Shown here: in pieces, positions 46,425 through 59,510 of the stretch | Numbering within the stretch: position 1 is the stretch's first letter | Layout: every line of letters starts with the position of its first letter | NCBI RefSeq assembly: GCF_019320115.1 | Contig: NC_089595.1 | Span: forward strand, 113,667,162 to 113,731,161 | Reading direction: 5' to 3' | From: Miscanthus floridulus | Taxonomy: Eukaryota; Streptophyta; Magnoliopsida; Poales; Poaceae | Length of the DNA: 64,000 nt | Program-made: the position numbers and the translations under genes | Notes under the pieces: model-generated | What the model saw: the letters and a program-made list of their open reading frames with translations, nothing else | Told to the model about the DNA's origin: nothing | Database searches by the model: none

Positions 46425-48565
46425 ATGGATACCTCTAGGCCTCCGCACTTTGATGGCACTAACTTCCCCTACTATAAAGCTAGAATGGCTTGTCACCTTA
46501 AGGCGGTAGATTTGGGTGTTTGGAGAGTCACTCATGACGGGATGAAACCCATTAAGAATCCCGATAAACCCACAAAGAGTGAAGAAAAAGAATTTTTTTC
46601 AATGCTAGAGCTAAAAATTGCTTGTTTGAATCTTTTAGCATGGATGTGTTTAACCAAGTGTTCACTTTAAATACGGCACATGAAATTTGTTTAAAACTCC
46701 AAGAGCTCCATGACGGCACAACTAATGTCCATGAGCAAAAACATTGTCTAGCTAAACAAAATTATGATTCCTTTAAAATGAATGATGATAAGCTTGTTCG
46801 TGATATGTATTCTTATTTGAATCTAATTATCAATGAGCTCCATTCAATAGGATTAACAAAGCTAGATGATGCAGACATCGTGAGGAAGATCATCTCCATG
46901 CTACCACAAAAGAAATACGCAAGCATCATCACCATCCTTCACAACATGGAGGACTTGAGCACCATGACCCCGGCCATAGTCATTGGCAAGATAGTGGCAT
47001 TTGAAATGTCACGCAAGATGAGTCAAGAAGAAGCCTCTTTATCAAGCAAAGGCAAAGCTCTCACATGTAGTGAGAAAAAGAAGATGAAGGGCAAGCAAGT
47101 TGAGACAAGCTCAAGCTCAAGCTCCTTAAGTGAAGATGAAGAAGAAGATGAAGATGATAACGACGAAGAATCAAATGATGATGATCAATCTTTCTCCTCC
47201 ACCTCCGACCTTGATGAAGAATATATCAAGCTTATCAACAAGGTGAAGAAGATGATCCAAAAACTCAATATCAAGGGTGTGCCCATCCAAATTCAAGATT
47301 TCATCTTCACCAATCAAAGAAATAAGCAAAGAAAGAAAGGATGCTATAGATGCGGCGAGTTGGGACACTTTGTGGAAGTTTGTCCAAATAAGACCACACC
47401 CAAGACAAAGAAGATGGTGTGTAAAGGACAAAGCCCTCACATCAATAAGGTCATGGGACGATTCTTCAAGTGAAGAAGAAGACCACCACAAGAGACGCGG
47501 GCACAATCACTCATCATCAAGCACCTCACGTGTGTGCCTTATGGCGCGAGGTAGCAAAAAGCCTATCCTTAGTGATAGTGATAATGATAGTGATATTGAT
47601 GATGAGCTACCTTCATATGATGAAATTGTGCAACAAAATCTTAACTTTGCTAAAGTTTGCACTAGTCAACAAAAGAAGCTTAAAAATTAATAGAAAAACT
47701 AGATAGCTCACAACAAGCTTATGCTACTTTGCTTGAACAATATGAAACTTTTGCCAATCTTAATATGGAGCTATCTACTAAAATTGAGCAACTTGAGACA
47801 AGTGCAAACACAAAAAATTGCACAATCAATGATGAGCAACTTGTAAAGAAAAATGAAAAATTAAAGGAAAAGTTATCTAGCTCATAAGATGATTATAAAA
47901 GTTTGCTTGCTAAAATAGAAACCATGTGCAAACAATGTGATGAGCTAACTAATAAAGTTGCTAATCTTGAAGCTGTCGGTACAACCCCCACCGAGGCACA
48001 TAAAAAGAAAGGTTCAATTTTTGACATGCCTAAAAAGGATGCCTCTACTTCTTGTAATGATTTATGTTTAGACTCACCCTTGTGCAACCAAGTTTGTGTT
48101 GAGAAAGTTGTTGTAGAAACATGCACATAAGAGGCCGCAATAGAGAATAAGCAACTCAAGCAAGAAATGGCTCGCCTCACCAAGGACTTGACTCAAGTGA
48201 AATGCAAGACAGAGCAAGCCTAACTTCATCAAGATAACACTGTCAAGGGAGTGAAGAAGCTAGATGAAAGACAAACCGTGGTTTGTTACGTATACCACAA
48301 GGAAGGCCACAAGTCCTATGAGTGTAAGGTGAAAAATGGGGGAGGAGAAAAGAAGAAAGAGAAAAATAAAAAGCAAACAAGCAAGCTCACCAACACCTAC
48401 ACCAACAAGGTGGACAAAAATGTCTCCATACCTTATCTCTTGAAGAAGAAGAAAAATGACAAGGTGGTGGCCATCAAGGTGAATAAGCAAGCCAACAATG
48501 GGGCCAAACGTATTAGAGTGCCAAAGGAGATCATTTCCAACATGAAGAGCACCAAGAAGGTTTAG
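46425..48565 (+). pseudogene. Sirevirus-type gag, broken
   Basis: The start ATG at 46425 gives MDTSRPPHFDGTNFPYYKAR, the N-terminal gag motif of copia elements. A frame change near 46630 leads to the UBN2-like part (LQELHDGTTNVHEQKHCLAK, KLDDADIVRKIISMLPQKKY). An acidic SEDEEEDEDDNDEESNDDD stretch follows, then a CCHC zinc knuckle CYRCGELGHFVEVC (about 47342-47383). Another frame change near 47460 is followed by a coiled-coil part with TAG, TAA and TAA stops. A second knuckle-like motif, CYVYHKEGHKSYEC at about 48284, has lost its second Cys. The reading ends at a TAG after MKSTKKV, at 48563-48565. Confidence 0.82.
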
Positions 48566-48569
48566 ATTC

Positions 48570-49861
48570 CGAAAGGGAAGTGAGAAGTCCGATGGACTTT
48601 GGGGAATTTAGAGACTTAGCAAAGTATGGGTGCATTTCATGGGGTGCATCACATTGGATCATGTCAATTGCTAAGTGGGTTAGTGAACACTATGGACCCA
48701 AATTCCTCTTCCCATGTTAGGTAACTAGATTTAATTTCTTACAATTTCAATTAGCATCTAGTTCCTTTTCATGCCTAGGTTTGCATTTGCATGCTTAAAT
48801 CCTTTGTCTTGCATACACTAGGTATATCTTATGGTAGGCTTGCTTGGTTTCACTCTTAACCCTTGGAGCAAACCTACATGGTTTAAATTGTTTAGGAGCA
48901 CGACACATAGCTTGTTTTACAATTATTCATCTAATATGTGCCAAAGTCCAAATTATAGATAATTTCTCCCGAATATCACATTTGAAAAATGATTCTCATA
49001 TTCATGTGATATCATCTTTCAAGTGATATTTTTGATTCTAAAATAAATGTGCATATCTCCTACAAGTATTCCATACTTGTGTGCACAAACTTAGGAGGAG
49101 GTTACTCTACAAGTTGGATGCTTTGAGACTAACATATTTTCAAGCTTATCATGTGTATAGTAGTCTCATTGCAAGGAAAATGGAGTCCTCGGAGTTAAGC
49201 ATCATACTTCAAATATCCACCACCTATTACAAGTGGTATAAATCAAATTGGTTTCCATATGTGGTATTTCTAAACCGATATCATCATGTTGATTTTACTT
49301 TGGTATTTATATGCTTTCTCCATGCGTTATATAGATTAAACTCCTTTGAGCATTAATTTGCAAATTATGCATAAACTATATTCTCCATCGTATGTATGCA
49401 TATATTTAGGGGGAGCTTAGTCTATGTAATGTGAGAGTCAAATTTGGTGACCTATTCCACTTCACATACAAAGGATCACAAAGTTTGACCCTCCCTTGTG
49501 CTACTAATGTCTTTTTTTTCGGTGTTTGATTCCAAAGGGGGAGAATTTGTAGGACCAAAAGCAAGCTCGATCATAATAATTTACAAGTGATAATGATAAT
49601 AATTTACAAGTGGTAATGGTCCAAGAAAGGGAGGATAGTGGATTATGGAGTTAGGGGGAGACTTAAATCCATAATGCCACATGAAAACATTTGTAAGGGC
49701 AAGATAAGTTTCCAAAGATGTTTACATGTGGTATCTTTTATCATCATATAACCTTGCCCTTTGCATTGCATCCTATCAAGTAAATAGTTTTTAAATTCCA
49801 AAATTTTTATTATTTGCTTGCTTTGGTCGTGTTTATCATCAATCACAAAAAATGGAGAGAT
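48570..49861 (+). other. Non-coding 3' internal region with repeated polypurine tracts
   Basis: GGGGGAG motifs occur at about 49411, 49538 and 49654, and a purine-rich AATGGAGAGATTG lies directly before the 3' LTR. No pol sequence was recognised. Confidence 0.65.
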
Positions 49862-51352
49862 TGTAAGGAAAATGGACCCTAGGACCATTTACTTTAGATT
49901 TTGGTGTTTGATGACCAACACAACCAAATTAGACTAATAAATTTGCAAGTAATTGTTTTGTAGTTCAATAGGGTGCAAGACGTGACTTAGACGAAGGCAA
50001 CATGATGATCCCATGATCAATACCATAAACAAGACCCTAGAAGCACAAGAGAAGACCCAAGATATCAAGCATAGTCCAAGCACGAAGGTAGGAACCAAGC
50101 AAGATACAAGATCGCGAAGAAACGAGCTCAGCAGAGGTGATAGGACGCGGCCCTTATAGGGACCGAACGCGGCCGATTAGTTGCTCGATAACAGCAGGTG
50201 TCAGCAGTAGTGATCGGACGCTGAGCGAGGTAGTGACCGGATGCACGGACTTCACCATTCATTGTTGTGGCAATAATTCAGCGTGACTGGACGCAGTGGC
50301 TGTGGACGACCGGACGCGTCAGACAGTGGCGTCTGATCGAGTCTAGAAAGGTTCTAGAGCAGCATTAGCGTGACTGGATGCGTCCGATCACTGATGACCA
50401 GACTCAGCCCAGAGTCCGATCAAAGCGCGCGTTCTAATGGTCAGGATGACCAGACGCAGCCGGTTAGGATGAAAGCAGCGTTCGGTCAGTAGCAGAAAGC
50501 TGTGTTTCATCCCCAACAACTACTTTCTCCATGGGGCTTATAAATAGACCCCCAATCGGCCATTTGAGATGAGGAGAGCTGAGAAAACATACTAAGTGTG
50601 TTGATACACCATTTTCGTGATCTCTACTTGCATAGTGCTTAGTGATTCATTAGGTGATTAGCGTAGGTGCTTTGCGAAGTGCTTAAGTTGATTAGACCAC
50701 CGCTTATGTGCTTGCTCTAGGTTTTTAGGCCTAGTGTTTAGTGAGGTTTGCATACCTCTTATCACTCGGTGCTTGCGTACACCATTGTGGTGTGGCCGCT
50801 ACCGTGTACCAAAGAGAACAAGGCCCGCGGTGTTTCAGCCGGAAGCTTGATAGTGAAGACGGCGGGGAGCATCCGGGAGAGGCTTGCCGGAAGGCACGTC
50901 GGAGACCCACTTGCGTGTGGAGAAGGCCCAAGGCTATCCACAGAGTTACCCGATCGAGAGCTTGGCTCTTGCGAGGGATTCCTTGTGAGGGGCTCCAACG
51001 AGGACTAGAGAGAAGCTTACGCGCTTCTCGATGCCTCGGTAAAAATATTAGAGTCGTCGACGGGAGTTTGCATATCTCTACCTTACTCTTTAGCTTCCGC
51101 ATTTACATTGCAATCTTGGTGTGTGCTTTACTTTTCTAGCTTAGTGAGAGGCTAGCTGATAGGTTTGGAACCTAGGTTGCATAACTCCTTTTGCGGTAGA
51201 GATAGCAACATACTAGCAAAACCATAGTTGCACATTTAAATAGTTTATCTTTTGCATAGATTTTGCTAAGGGTAGAAAAAGAGGCCATAGTTTAGAGTTA
51301 GAGTTTTAAGTTACCTAATTCACCCCCCTCTTAGGCGTCACGGTCCCTTTCA
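49862..51352 (+). repeat. 3' LTR of Sirevirus derivative
   Basis: Matches the 5' LTR along its length with many substitutions and small indels, about 65 bases shorter overall. It ends CCCTTTCA. Confidence 0.9.
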
Positions 51353-51357
51353 ATACA

Positions 51358-52750
51358 GTCATAGCAAACAAACAAAGTACATATCTTGATCATGAACAAG
51401 ACCACTAATCGATAATCTTTAATCTAAAGTCTTATCAGTGAGGTTTGACCGAATTGATGCAGCTATGGTAGTGTTATTAGATTAAATCTCATTAACTATT
51501 GAGTTTATTTAAGATTAAAACATGTCTTTGGATGCATACTATGTTTGATTGGAATAGAGATAAAACAGTCGATCTAGCAGAATTAAGCCATCAATTATAA
51601 GATTTAAAGCATGACCAAATCAAAGGACGACCAATTAAGATGATATGATGCCGATCTATCTCTATCCCAATTAAGGGATTTGTTATAATTAATAAAACAT
51701 TAATTATAACAAGATCGATAACTAGTGAATCAACCAAAAACAGCAAGGAAAACCTTACTAACCTTAGCAGATTCGATAACTGGTGATATTGTATTAAACA
51801 ACAAGTTATTTAACACAAGATCGATAACTTTGATCTATATTATGATTCGTAAGAGATCAATCAGCTAATGCGGCCTTACAAACTACGATATAGATCGATA
51901 ACTAACTTATATTATGGCTCGTAAAAGATCAATCAGCTGATGCAGCTTTACAAGCACAATACAAGTTGTGACGGTACTCACAAGCAAACTGGAGATCGAT
52001 CAGTCGATGCTGCCCTGTTTGCTGAAGAACTCATCGAGATCTTCAGTACTCCTACTCCTAATGCGATGACGAAAACCGGAAATATTGTATTGATTGAGTG
52101 TTCGTCCTTTGTACAATAACCAGGGTCTAATATTTATACCCGGAACCCAAATATGAATCCTACTCAAATACGACTCATTACAATTCTTGGAATAAAAGAA
52201 AACTTCCTAACTTAATAATAACTTGGACCCTAATTTTTCTTATTTGTAGAGTCCGACACATCTTCCTGGCGCCATTCAAGCATAGCCCATTAACGCCGTC
52301 TGCCGACGTCATCTATAAAATAGCCAATTCTGACATCATATCTAAATCAGCTGATACTGATTCACATCTAATTGATTTCTTGATGACACAATCCTAGAAG
52401 CTTCGAGTTCTGCGTTCTTCTTTTCAAATTTTAGTGTAAACATATGCCTCCAATTTTAGGATAAAAAATGATTTTATTCCAAAAAAATTTTATCTGCTCA
52501 CCGTGTTGCAACTGCTCATTCCGAAATATACGCGTGACTCCTGATTTCTCTGGCCGAATACTATATAATACCCCAACAGTATCATTTTCAACTTGCTCGG
52601 CCTACTTACTTTCCCTTTTTATCTTGAGCAAGCATCAACAGTCAAAACCGCCACCACCAAAGCCTTAACCCTAGCCGATCTTCTGCTCTGCCAAACTACT
52701 GTTCAAGCCACCTTTCTACAATCTTCCTCAGAATCAGATCCATTTTGGCT
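51358..52750. other. AT-rich arm of a decayed transposon
   Basis: Diverged repeats of about 80 bases containing GATCGATAACT and GATCAATCAGCTGATGCAGC occur at 51700-51980. No gene. Probably the continuation of the element interrupted by the Sirevirus. Confidence 0.5.
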
Positions 52751-52753
52751 ATA

Positions 52754-55700
52754 ATGGCAACCAACAATCACGTTCCTGAGACATGCCTTCAGATTTGTCT
52801 TTTAAGTATTAGCCACTACTCTGTATTTTCCTTTCTTCTTAAATTTATCTCGACTGGTTTCTAGGAAACGAGGAACAAAATTTTGATTTCATCAGCTGTT
52901 GTTCCTAATACCTATTATCTTGGACCTATGGGTGATCCTGATCCATCTGATTTTATCAACCAAGAAATCAACCGAATTCCCTTCAAACAATCTATAATAG
53001 ATTTATTTTTCTAGAACACCAAAACTCCTTTTAGAAACTGGCTCAAAATGCCTAAAGGATAGAGAGATTGGTTCCATAGGGTATCAGAAAAGAAAGCTGG
53101 AGATTGAGAAATTTCTGATTTAAACCAATGCTTGACACTCTCACTGTCTGGAATGGAGAGAAATGATTCACTTCTGATCTCTGCATCTTATTTTTGGTCC
53201 AACACTTTGAATGCTTTTGTTTTTTGTCACGGTCCAATGACCATTGCTTTGGTCGACATCTATATATTAACCGGCCTTAGAATAACAGGATCAATGCAAC
53301 CTTATGATTTCTTAAGTGCTGGATCCAAGAAATTAGCCAAAATATCGGACTGCACAGGATGGGCAAGTTAATTTTTAATCATATTGGGGATGGATCGACT
53401 ATTGATGATAGAGAACATGTAGCTTTCTTAAATATGTGGCTAACAAAATTCATCTTTTATGGGTCATCCTGTGGTCTAACCTATAATCATAAATACTTGG
53501 CAGAGCGTTTAGCAACCGATAATGAAATCCCCCTTGGAAAATATTTGCTAGGATTTGCTTATCATCTGATGCACCAAGTAGCTACCCAATTGCTGAAAAA
53601 TGATCAATGCATACCATCAGTGGCCCTTGATGGTTGATACAATTATGGCTGAATCTGTACATGCATAAGATTGTAAGACCCAATCTCAGGAATCTGAGCT
53701 TCACTTCTTTCAACTTTGCTAAAGATTATAAAGGAAAAGAAGGAAGAACTCAACAGTGTATGAATTATGGTGAAGCTGCATCAGCCATAACAATTGCCGT
53801 TGATGTAGCCCACATTTTCAAGAAATTTTATAGAGGGTTTGATGCAAACATCTTGGCTTGGCTGTCTTATGATGAAGATGAAGATAATGAACTAGTTCTA
53901 CCAGTTAAATTCCAGTTTGAATTAGGCTATTCAGATAAAACAGCTGCTATAATTTTCTGTTGCATCATCAAACCATGCGTGTTGCCTACCAAATTTTGCC
54001 ATGGTTGTGGCAAAGTGGCTACTGGTGCCTTTCTCCCAGATAATCTTCCAACTTATGAATTCTATAACCCCTCTTTTGTGGCCCATCAATTCGGCCTTGG
54101 TCAACTACCCCCTCGGCTATTCTTTAGAAATACTCTAAAGCCAAGAGAAGGTATCAGTGAAATAATGGAAGCTTCTAGAGTCTTTCAATTGGGGTCAGAT
54201 CTTCCTTCTCTTTGTCTACATGAATGGACAAGAGCCACCTTCTCTTCAAACATGTTTTGACTCCTGGTGGCAAGAATGACATTTTCACCTCTTCTGCAAC
54301 TCAATTCATTCTAACTGCTTAGCCCTGGACGACAACTTTGCTTCTGATAGTGAGATAACTCACCACTTTCCTTTTAGAAGGATTATCAAGTTCTCTCATC
54401 TAATAAATTTTTTGTAGGATACCGAATTTGATCCCTCAAATGTGGACAGGAAAGGGCATCTCATAAAATATTATCCACCATGTCCAGCCTCAAGATTGGG
54501 ATCAACTACACCCACTCTGAAAAAGTTGATGAAAACCCCAGTGACCCCAGCAATACTCACGTATCAGTCTTCAAAATGCAAGGCAACACAAGGTGTAACT
54601 CAGAAAACCACCACTGGAAAGAGACTTTGTAGAATAAAATCATCAATTGCTCAGATAAATTAACTTATCTTCCCTCTTAAGATGATATTCAACTTTTAAT
54701 TCAATTCCTTTCTTGCAGTCATAGACTATTGTATCTCAATCTACTTTGGGTGCTAAACTTCTGTCCTAGGCACTTAAATCAGCATCCGCTAATCTCTCAT
54801 TGGCTAATCCTCCTAAGGAGCCGATTACAATTGAAGCAACTAATGTCCCTGACAGATCCCAAACGTAGAAGATGAGAACCTCTCTACTTCACCATCTGAT
54901 ACGACCAAGGTATCTCCTTAAGCCTTTAATCTTATGCACTCGTCACTCTTCTCTGATCCTTTTCTTTTACCAGACACCACCTAGGAAAACATCTCCACAA
55001 GAGCAAAAATCTGACAACTCACTAGTTGAAGAAGACCCTATTGACACTAATACTCAAACTGTCGATTCTTTAGCTTGATAAACAATCGATGGTAAGAAAT
55101 TTATATGCTCATTTTATCCTTCTATAGCAATCATAAACTGAAAAGCTTCTTGATGCCTATAGACTCTAGCATTGAAAATCCAGAGCCGATTCATCCGGAT
55201 GTCGACAAATCATCGGCTGTTCCTTCTCCTCAGCCAGGATCTCTTTTAGAAAAGGTACTGTCTCCCTCTCACCATCCACCTCATTGTCAACTCTTTTTCT
55301 ATTTCTAATAAGACTCCTTTTGTTCACATAGAGGCAGTTAACTCTCTAGTTTTGAGCTATTCTTTTAACTTTGAGGAATATATAGATGAAGGCGAGATAA
55401 GCTCATCAGCCATTTCTTCTCAAGAAATCTTATCAGATGAGACAAAAAATCGACTAAAAGACATGATGCCAATGCTGATGAGGACATCGCCACACTGGAC
55501 ACACCGACGCCATGGTCTTCCCCAAGTTCCAATTCGTTCCCAACTCAGCTGCCATGTCGCCCTCGGATTCAGCAGACACGTCGTCACTGTTTCGGTCATA
55601 ACTTCCTCATACGACATCGAAACGGGCCGTTCTTGGATGCGTTGGAAAGGGGACGACGACGCCGTCGTTTTGGATCTGGTCCCAGCTCCAGAAGGTCTGT

Positions 55701-57021
55701 GGATCATTCTGTGTGACCACGGCAAGGTGCTGCGTTACCTATTTGGGCCAACTTGGCCATGTATCGTGTCGGGCCTTAAGCCCAAGTTGTGGGCGCCCAA
55801 CCCCTGGCCGTCCCCAACCCTAGGTCGAGTCTTAGACTATAAACACAGCCGCCGCCGCTGCTACACAATTAGGTTTTGTTTATAGTTTAGTTTTCCATCG
55901 AGAAACTGAATCGTTCATTATAACTGTGGTGACAAATCCTTTTACAGTGATCCAGGCCCCCCGTTTTTGATCTCCTCCACTGTGTCGATTAGTCCTTTGG
56001 AACCGAGTTCTTGAACCCTCTATTAATATTCGTGTCATTCATATTTGCAATTTCAGATTGCGTGTTTTACCTTCTTGCTTGTGCTCTTCGATTCGCTTAC
56101 AGGAAAAGCCTTCTTGGCGAGGTCAATCAAGTTGTGCTTGGTTGATAACCAACGGAGCAGTGGTGTAACGGTTGCAGGGTTCGAATCGTGTCTGATTTGA
56201 AGCCGGATCGCCAACGTCGAGATCTCCACAAATCAAACTTACCGGCTACCTCTTGGAAGATCGGGCCTGTACTCATCAATTGGTATCAGATATTTCAGGT
56301 TTACCGCGAGGTATAATCTCGTTTGCCTTAGATTCATATTTGTTCATTACCTAGAGTCCACAAAAGCCCAAAAATATTTCAATTTCCGCTGTCCTATCGC
56401 CCTTTGTGCCTTTGCAATTTCGTTTCAGATTCATGTTGTTGAGTTTGTGTCCGTGGTCGAGTCTTGTTGCTGGTCGAGAGGAACATAGCCAATTTGGTCC
56501 AGGATGTAGATCCAATGAGAAAAATCTTCTTAGCCATTAAGAATGATCTGTCCCCAAATCTTGTTGAAGCCTTGATACCTCTGTCCAGGATCGAAGATCA
56601 AGCTCCCAAGGTGAAAAATGTTCAAAGAAATCTGACTGACCATGAAGCTTTGATGGCTAAGAAGAACTCTAACAAATAGGAAGCCAAAGAATTAGCACAA
56701 TTGATCGATAATCTGAAGAATTCTTCTTCCAAAATTAAAACAGAACTGACTCAGCTGAGAATTAGGCGTGCTAAGCTCGAACAAGAACTAGAAAGTGTGA
56801 AAGCCGCCATTGACCGTCATGAGTCTAACTTGACTCAGATCCCAAAGGCCATCAAACAGAAGAAACAAGAGATGCTGACCAAGGTTAAGGAAGGCAAAGT
56901 TGTTCGCAACAGTCTTAAGAGCATTCCCAGATCAGCCGAGGAAGAGACACAACAAATTACAGAAGTTGATGCTATTCTGCTGAAAGCACTAAGAGCAATT
57001 CATGATGCTCTTAACTTGTAG
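52754..57021 (+). pseudogene. Transposon-derived plant mobile domain (PMD) protein gene, decayed
   Basis: A possible start at 52754 gives MATNNHVPETCLQI, followed by an intron ending TTTCTAG before ETRNKILISSAVVPNTYYLG. The PMD-like core reads LTLSLSGMERNDSLLISASY, FWSNTLNAFVFCHGPMTIAL and VDIYILTGLRITGS. After a frame change it continues with LNMWLTKFIFYGSSCGLTYN, KYLAERLATDNEIPLGKYLL, AWLSYDEDEDNELVLPVKFQ and TGAFLPDNLPTYEFYNPSFV. Lys/Ser/Thr-rich pieces and a C-terminal coiled coil (KIKTELTQLRIRRAKLEQEL) end at a TAG, 57019-57021. PMD domains (PF10536) are shared between plant genes and transposons. Stops, frame changes and an LTR-like insertion (55478-56467) break this copy. Confidence 0.65.
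55478..56467 (+). mobile_element. LTR-like fragment with tRNA-Met-type primer site, inside the PMD gene
   Basis: The PMD reading MMPML stops at 55477 and can resume at 56473 with ERNIANLVQDVDPMRKIF. TGCTG flanks both sides (55473-55477 and 56468-56472), a possible 5-bp target copy. Inside, a sequence from TGAGGACATC to CTACTCATCA (about 55479-56278) is followed by ATTGGTATCAGATA, the usual primer site after a copia LTR. No second LTR is present, so the internal part is truncated or the limits are wrong. Confidence 0.5.
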
Positions 57022-59510
57022 TTTATGCTCTAGCACCTGTAATATATATTCTGTGTAAACCTGATGATAACTGTACTCTTCCTGCTGGTCTACTGTACTT
57101 CTTGGTTCAGATAGAATAACCGATTTAAATTAGCCGATTCCCGATTCTGACTTTACTCTGACTTAACTGAATCTGAAAACGGCTCTTATTGTAAAAACCC
57201 TTCAAATTCCTTCTTAGTCATCAACGCCTTGTTCCCCTCATTATTAGCGAAGTGGCGCTTTCCCTTCCATTAATTGTGGTTGCTTTCACACATTCCAAGA
57301 TATCTACCATCTCGCCTTCGTGGCTATTAATACCAACCAAGGGTCTCAGCCTCAAACACATCTATATCTGAAACCGTTTCTCATTCTCTCACGTCGTTCT
57401 ACCTTCAAGAACCCTATAGCGGTTTCTTCTTCTTCCCCACTCAAGATCCAAAGCGAAACCCATAGCTGGCGAAGACAACCACGACAAGCAGTGTGTTGAC
57501 AAAATTCACAGTAAGTAGTATAAATATTAATAGGTTTACTTAAAAATGTATTACGGAGTACATGATTAATTTAATGATACTTATCCCATATCATAAATGT
57601 TAGTTGCAGTGTGTTGATATAAGGACTAGCTAATATGGTGCCCGCAGGCAATTTACTGTTAGATGCTCGCAGAGCAAATTTAAGGGAGATACGTTTGCCT
57701 CGTAGGTACCTAGATTTTTATCTTAGGCGTTCATATAAAGTTTAATTATAAATTACTATTTTTTTAGAAATACCAAAAATGACACTCGAGTGTTCCTTTC
57801 TCTCTCAACATTCGATTCCTCTCCCTCTCATTCTTCTCCATCTCCGGTCTCCCCCCCCCCCCCCCTTCTCCCGCAACTCCGGCGGGCCTAAAAGAGGCTC
57901 GGAGGAGGCAGGTCGGCCAGACGGTGGGGACGTCGGGAGGGCGACGGTTAAGGTTCTGGCGTCGTAGGAGGCGATCAGGCCAGCTCAGGGCACGACGCCC
58001 ATGGCCATGACGGCGAGGGGAGGGGGGGGGGGCTGGAAGAGGAGGCCGCCGCGGCGGAGCTCCGGTGAGACCCTACCATGCCATGCGAGGCGGTGGGCGG
58101 CGATGACGCGTCGGGCTTGAGGAGGAAGAAGCTGTGAAGAAAAAATCTAGAGTTTTCGGCCTCCAAAACACTGAATGCCCTGTAGATAGACTTCTTTTTG
58201 TTTGTTTTTTAGTGTGGCCACACCCGCTGGCATGTACATAGATCCGCCCCTGGTGCGTGGTGTGTTTAGTTGTTTGTCCCACTACTAGTTGTTGAGTTTT
58301 ACTTGTCGGTGGTGTTTCTTTTCTTTTCTTTTCTGTAGCCTCGCGGGACTGAAATTTCTGCTATATCAATATAAACATGTGGTGTCAATGCCGGTTCGTT
58401 CAGAAAAGGAAAAACATCAAAAGTTTGGCTAGCCAAATAAACGAGGCACACCCACTAATTAAGTCCAAACTGGCTATAGCAGCGCAGCGATCATCTGACG
58501 GTACATGCATGCATATTCACTGACGCGGAGCACGCAGCTCGCCTGGCCTTTTGTATCGTGGAAGTGGCCAGGAATCAGGATGATGATCGGTCGGAGACTC
58601 TGCTCCGCCGGCTAGCGCTGCGTGCTCGCATCTGCCTTGCAACACACTCCACGGCGACCTCGATCACATCTGAATCCATCCGCTCCCATCCAGCGCGCCC
58701 AGCAGCAGCACCCTCCCTTCCTCGACCGCCTGCGTGCGCGCGCGGTGGCACGTCGTCCTGCGAATCCATCGGGTTGCCCCGCCTCCACTCCACCGTACCT
58801 CCTCCATCTCCAAAGCTCCCCGCTCGCTCGCGAACGCACGACGTCGTGTCACGATCGGCCTAGCTTCTGGTGGGCACAAAACTCGCTCCATCGGTCCATC
58901 GTAAAATCATCGTAAGGTTATTAACGATCAGTGTAGGCGGTTTGCGTCATTGCAGATATAGCCTGAACCGTCCAAATCCTATGCAAGACAGACAGTACTC
59001 TGGACCCTGCTGCTGCTGATAACACGAGAGGCGGCGTCGCCAGAAACTCCGTAATCTCTCCGTTCCAAATTATAAGTTATTTCAACTTTTTTACTGAGTA
59101 AAGTCATTCCAAATTATGCAGTACGTATGTACGCACCTAACCGAGATCAATCGATAATTCGATATGATGTCAATTGTCAATGTATACGTACGTATTCTCG
59201 CTCGCTCCATACGTGGTCGATGAGTGAAGGGATAGGAGAATTGCTGATCTAGGCAACCAACCTGGTTCCAGATTTAGATATTTTCATCTCATCTGATCTC
59301 TACAGCACCCTGCACCTGCACCTCTGCATGCATGCACGGCGTCGCTGCTGTACTCAGATGGAGAAGAGAACACACGAGCGGAAGTACCAGGCCGGTACGG
59401 TCTCCAACAACTAACCTTGATCGTTTTTTTTATAACATCCATGATCGCATTCACGCATGCATATGATTCTACTATATATTTACCCACTTCTTCTATCTAT
59501 ATCTCATATG
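57022..59510. other. Intergenic with C15 and G11 homopolymer tracts
   Basis: C15 at 57851-57865 and G11 at 58022-58032 lie in GC-rich sequence. A further GC-rich island spans 58550-58870. A Stowaway-like start (CTCCGTTCCAAATTATAAG) is at about 59058. Overlapping open frames here show no domain. Confidence 0.5.

Larger units (their letters stand above)
44785..51357 (+). mobile_element. Sirevirus-type Ty1/copia derivative with gag only
   Basis: LTRs at 44790-46345 and 49862-51352. Five-base target copies are ATGCA (44785-44789) and ATACA (51353-51357), one mismatch. The primer site TTGGTATCAAAGCC follows the 5' LTR at 46347, close to the tRNA-Met site TTGGTATCAGAGCC. The internal region, about 3.5 kb, encodes only gag; no protease, integrase or RT motif was found. 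LTRs carry GACCGGAC.CGTCCGGTC palindromes, and the region before the 3' LTR has several GGGGGAG tracts; both features are described for Sireviruses. Confidence 0.88.
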
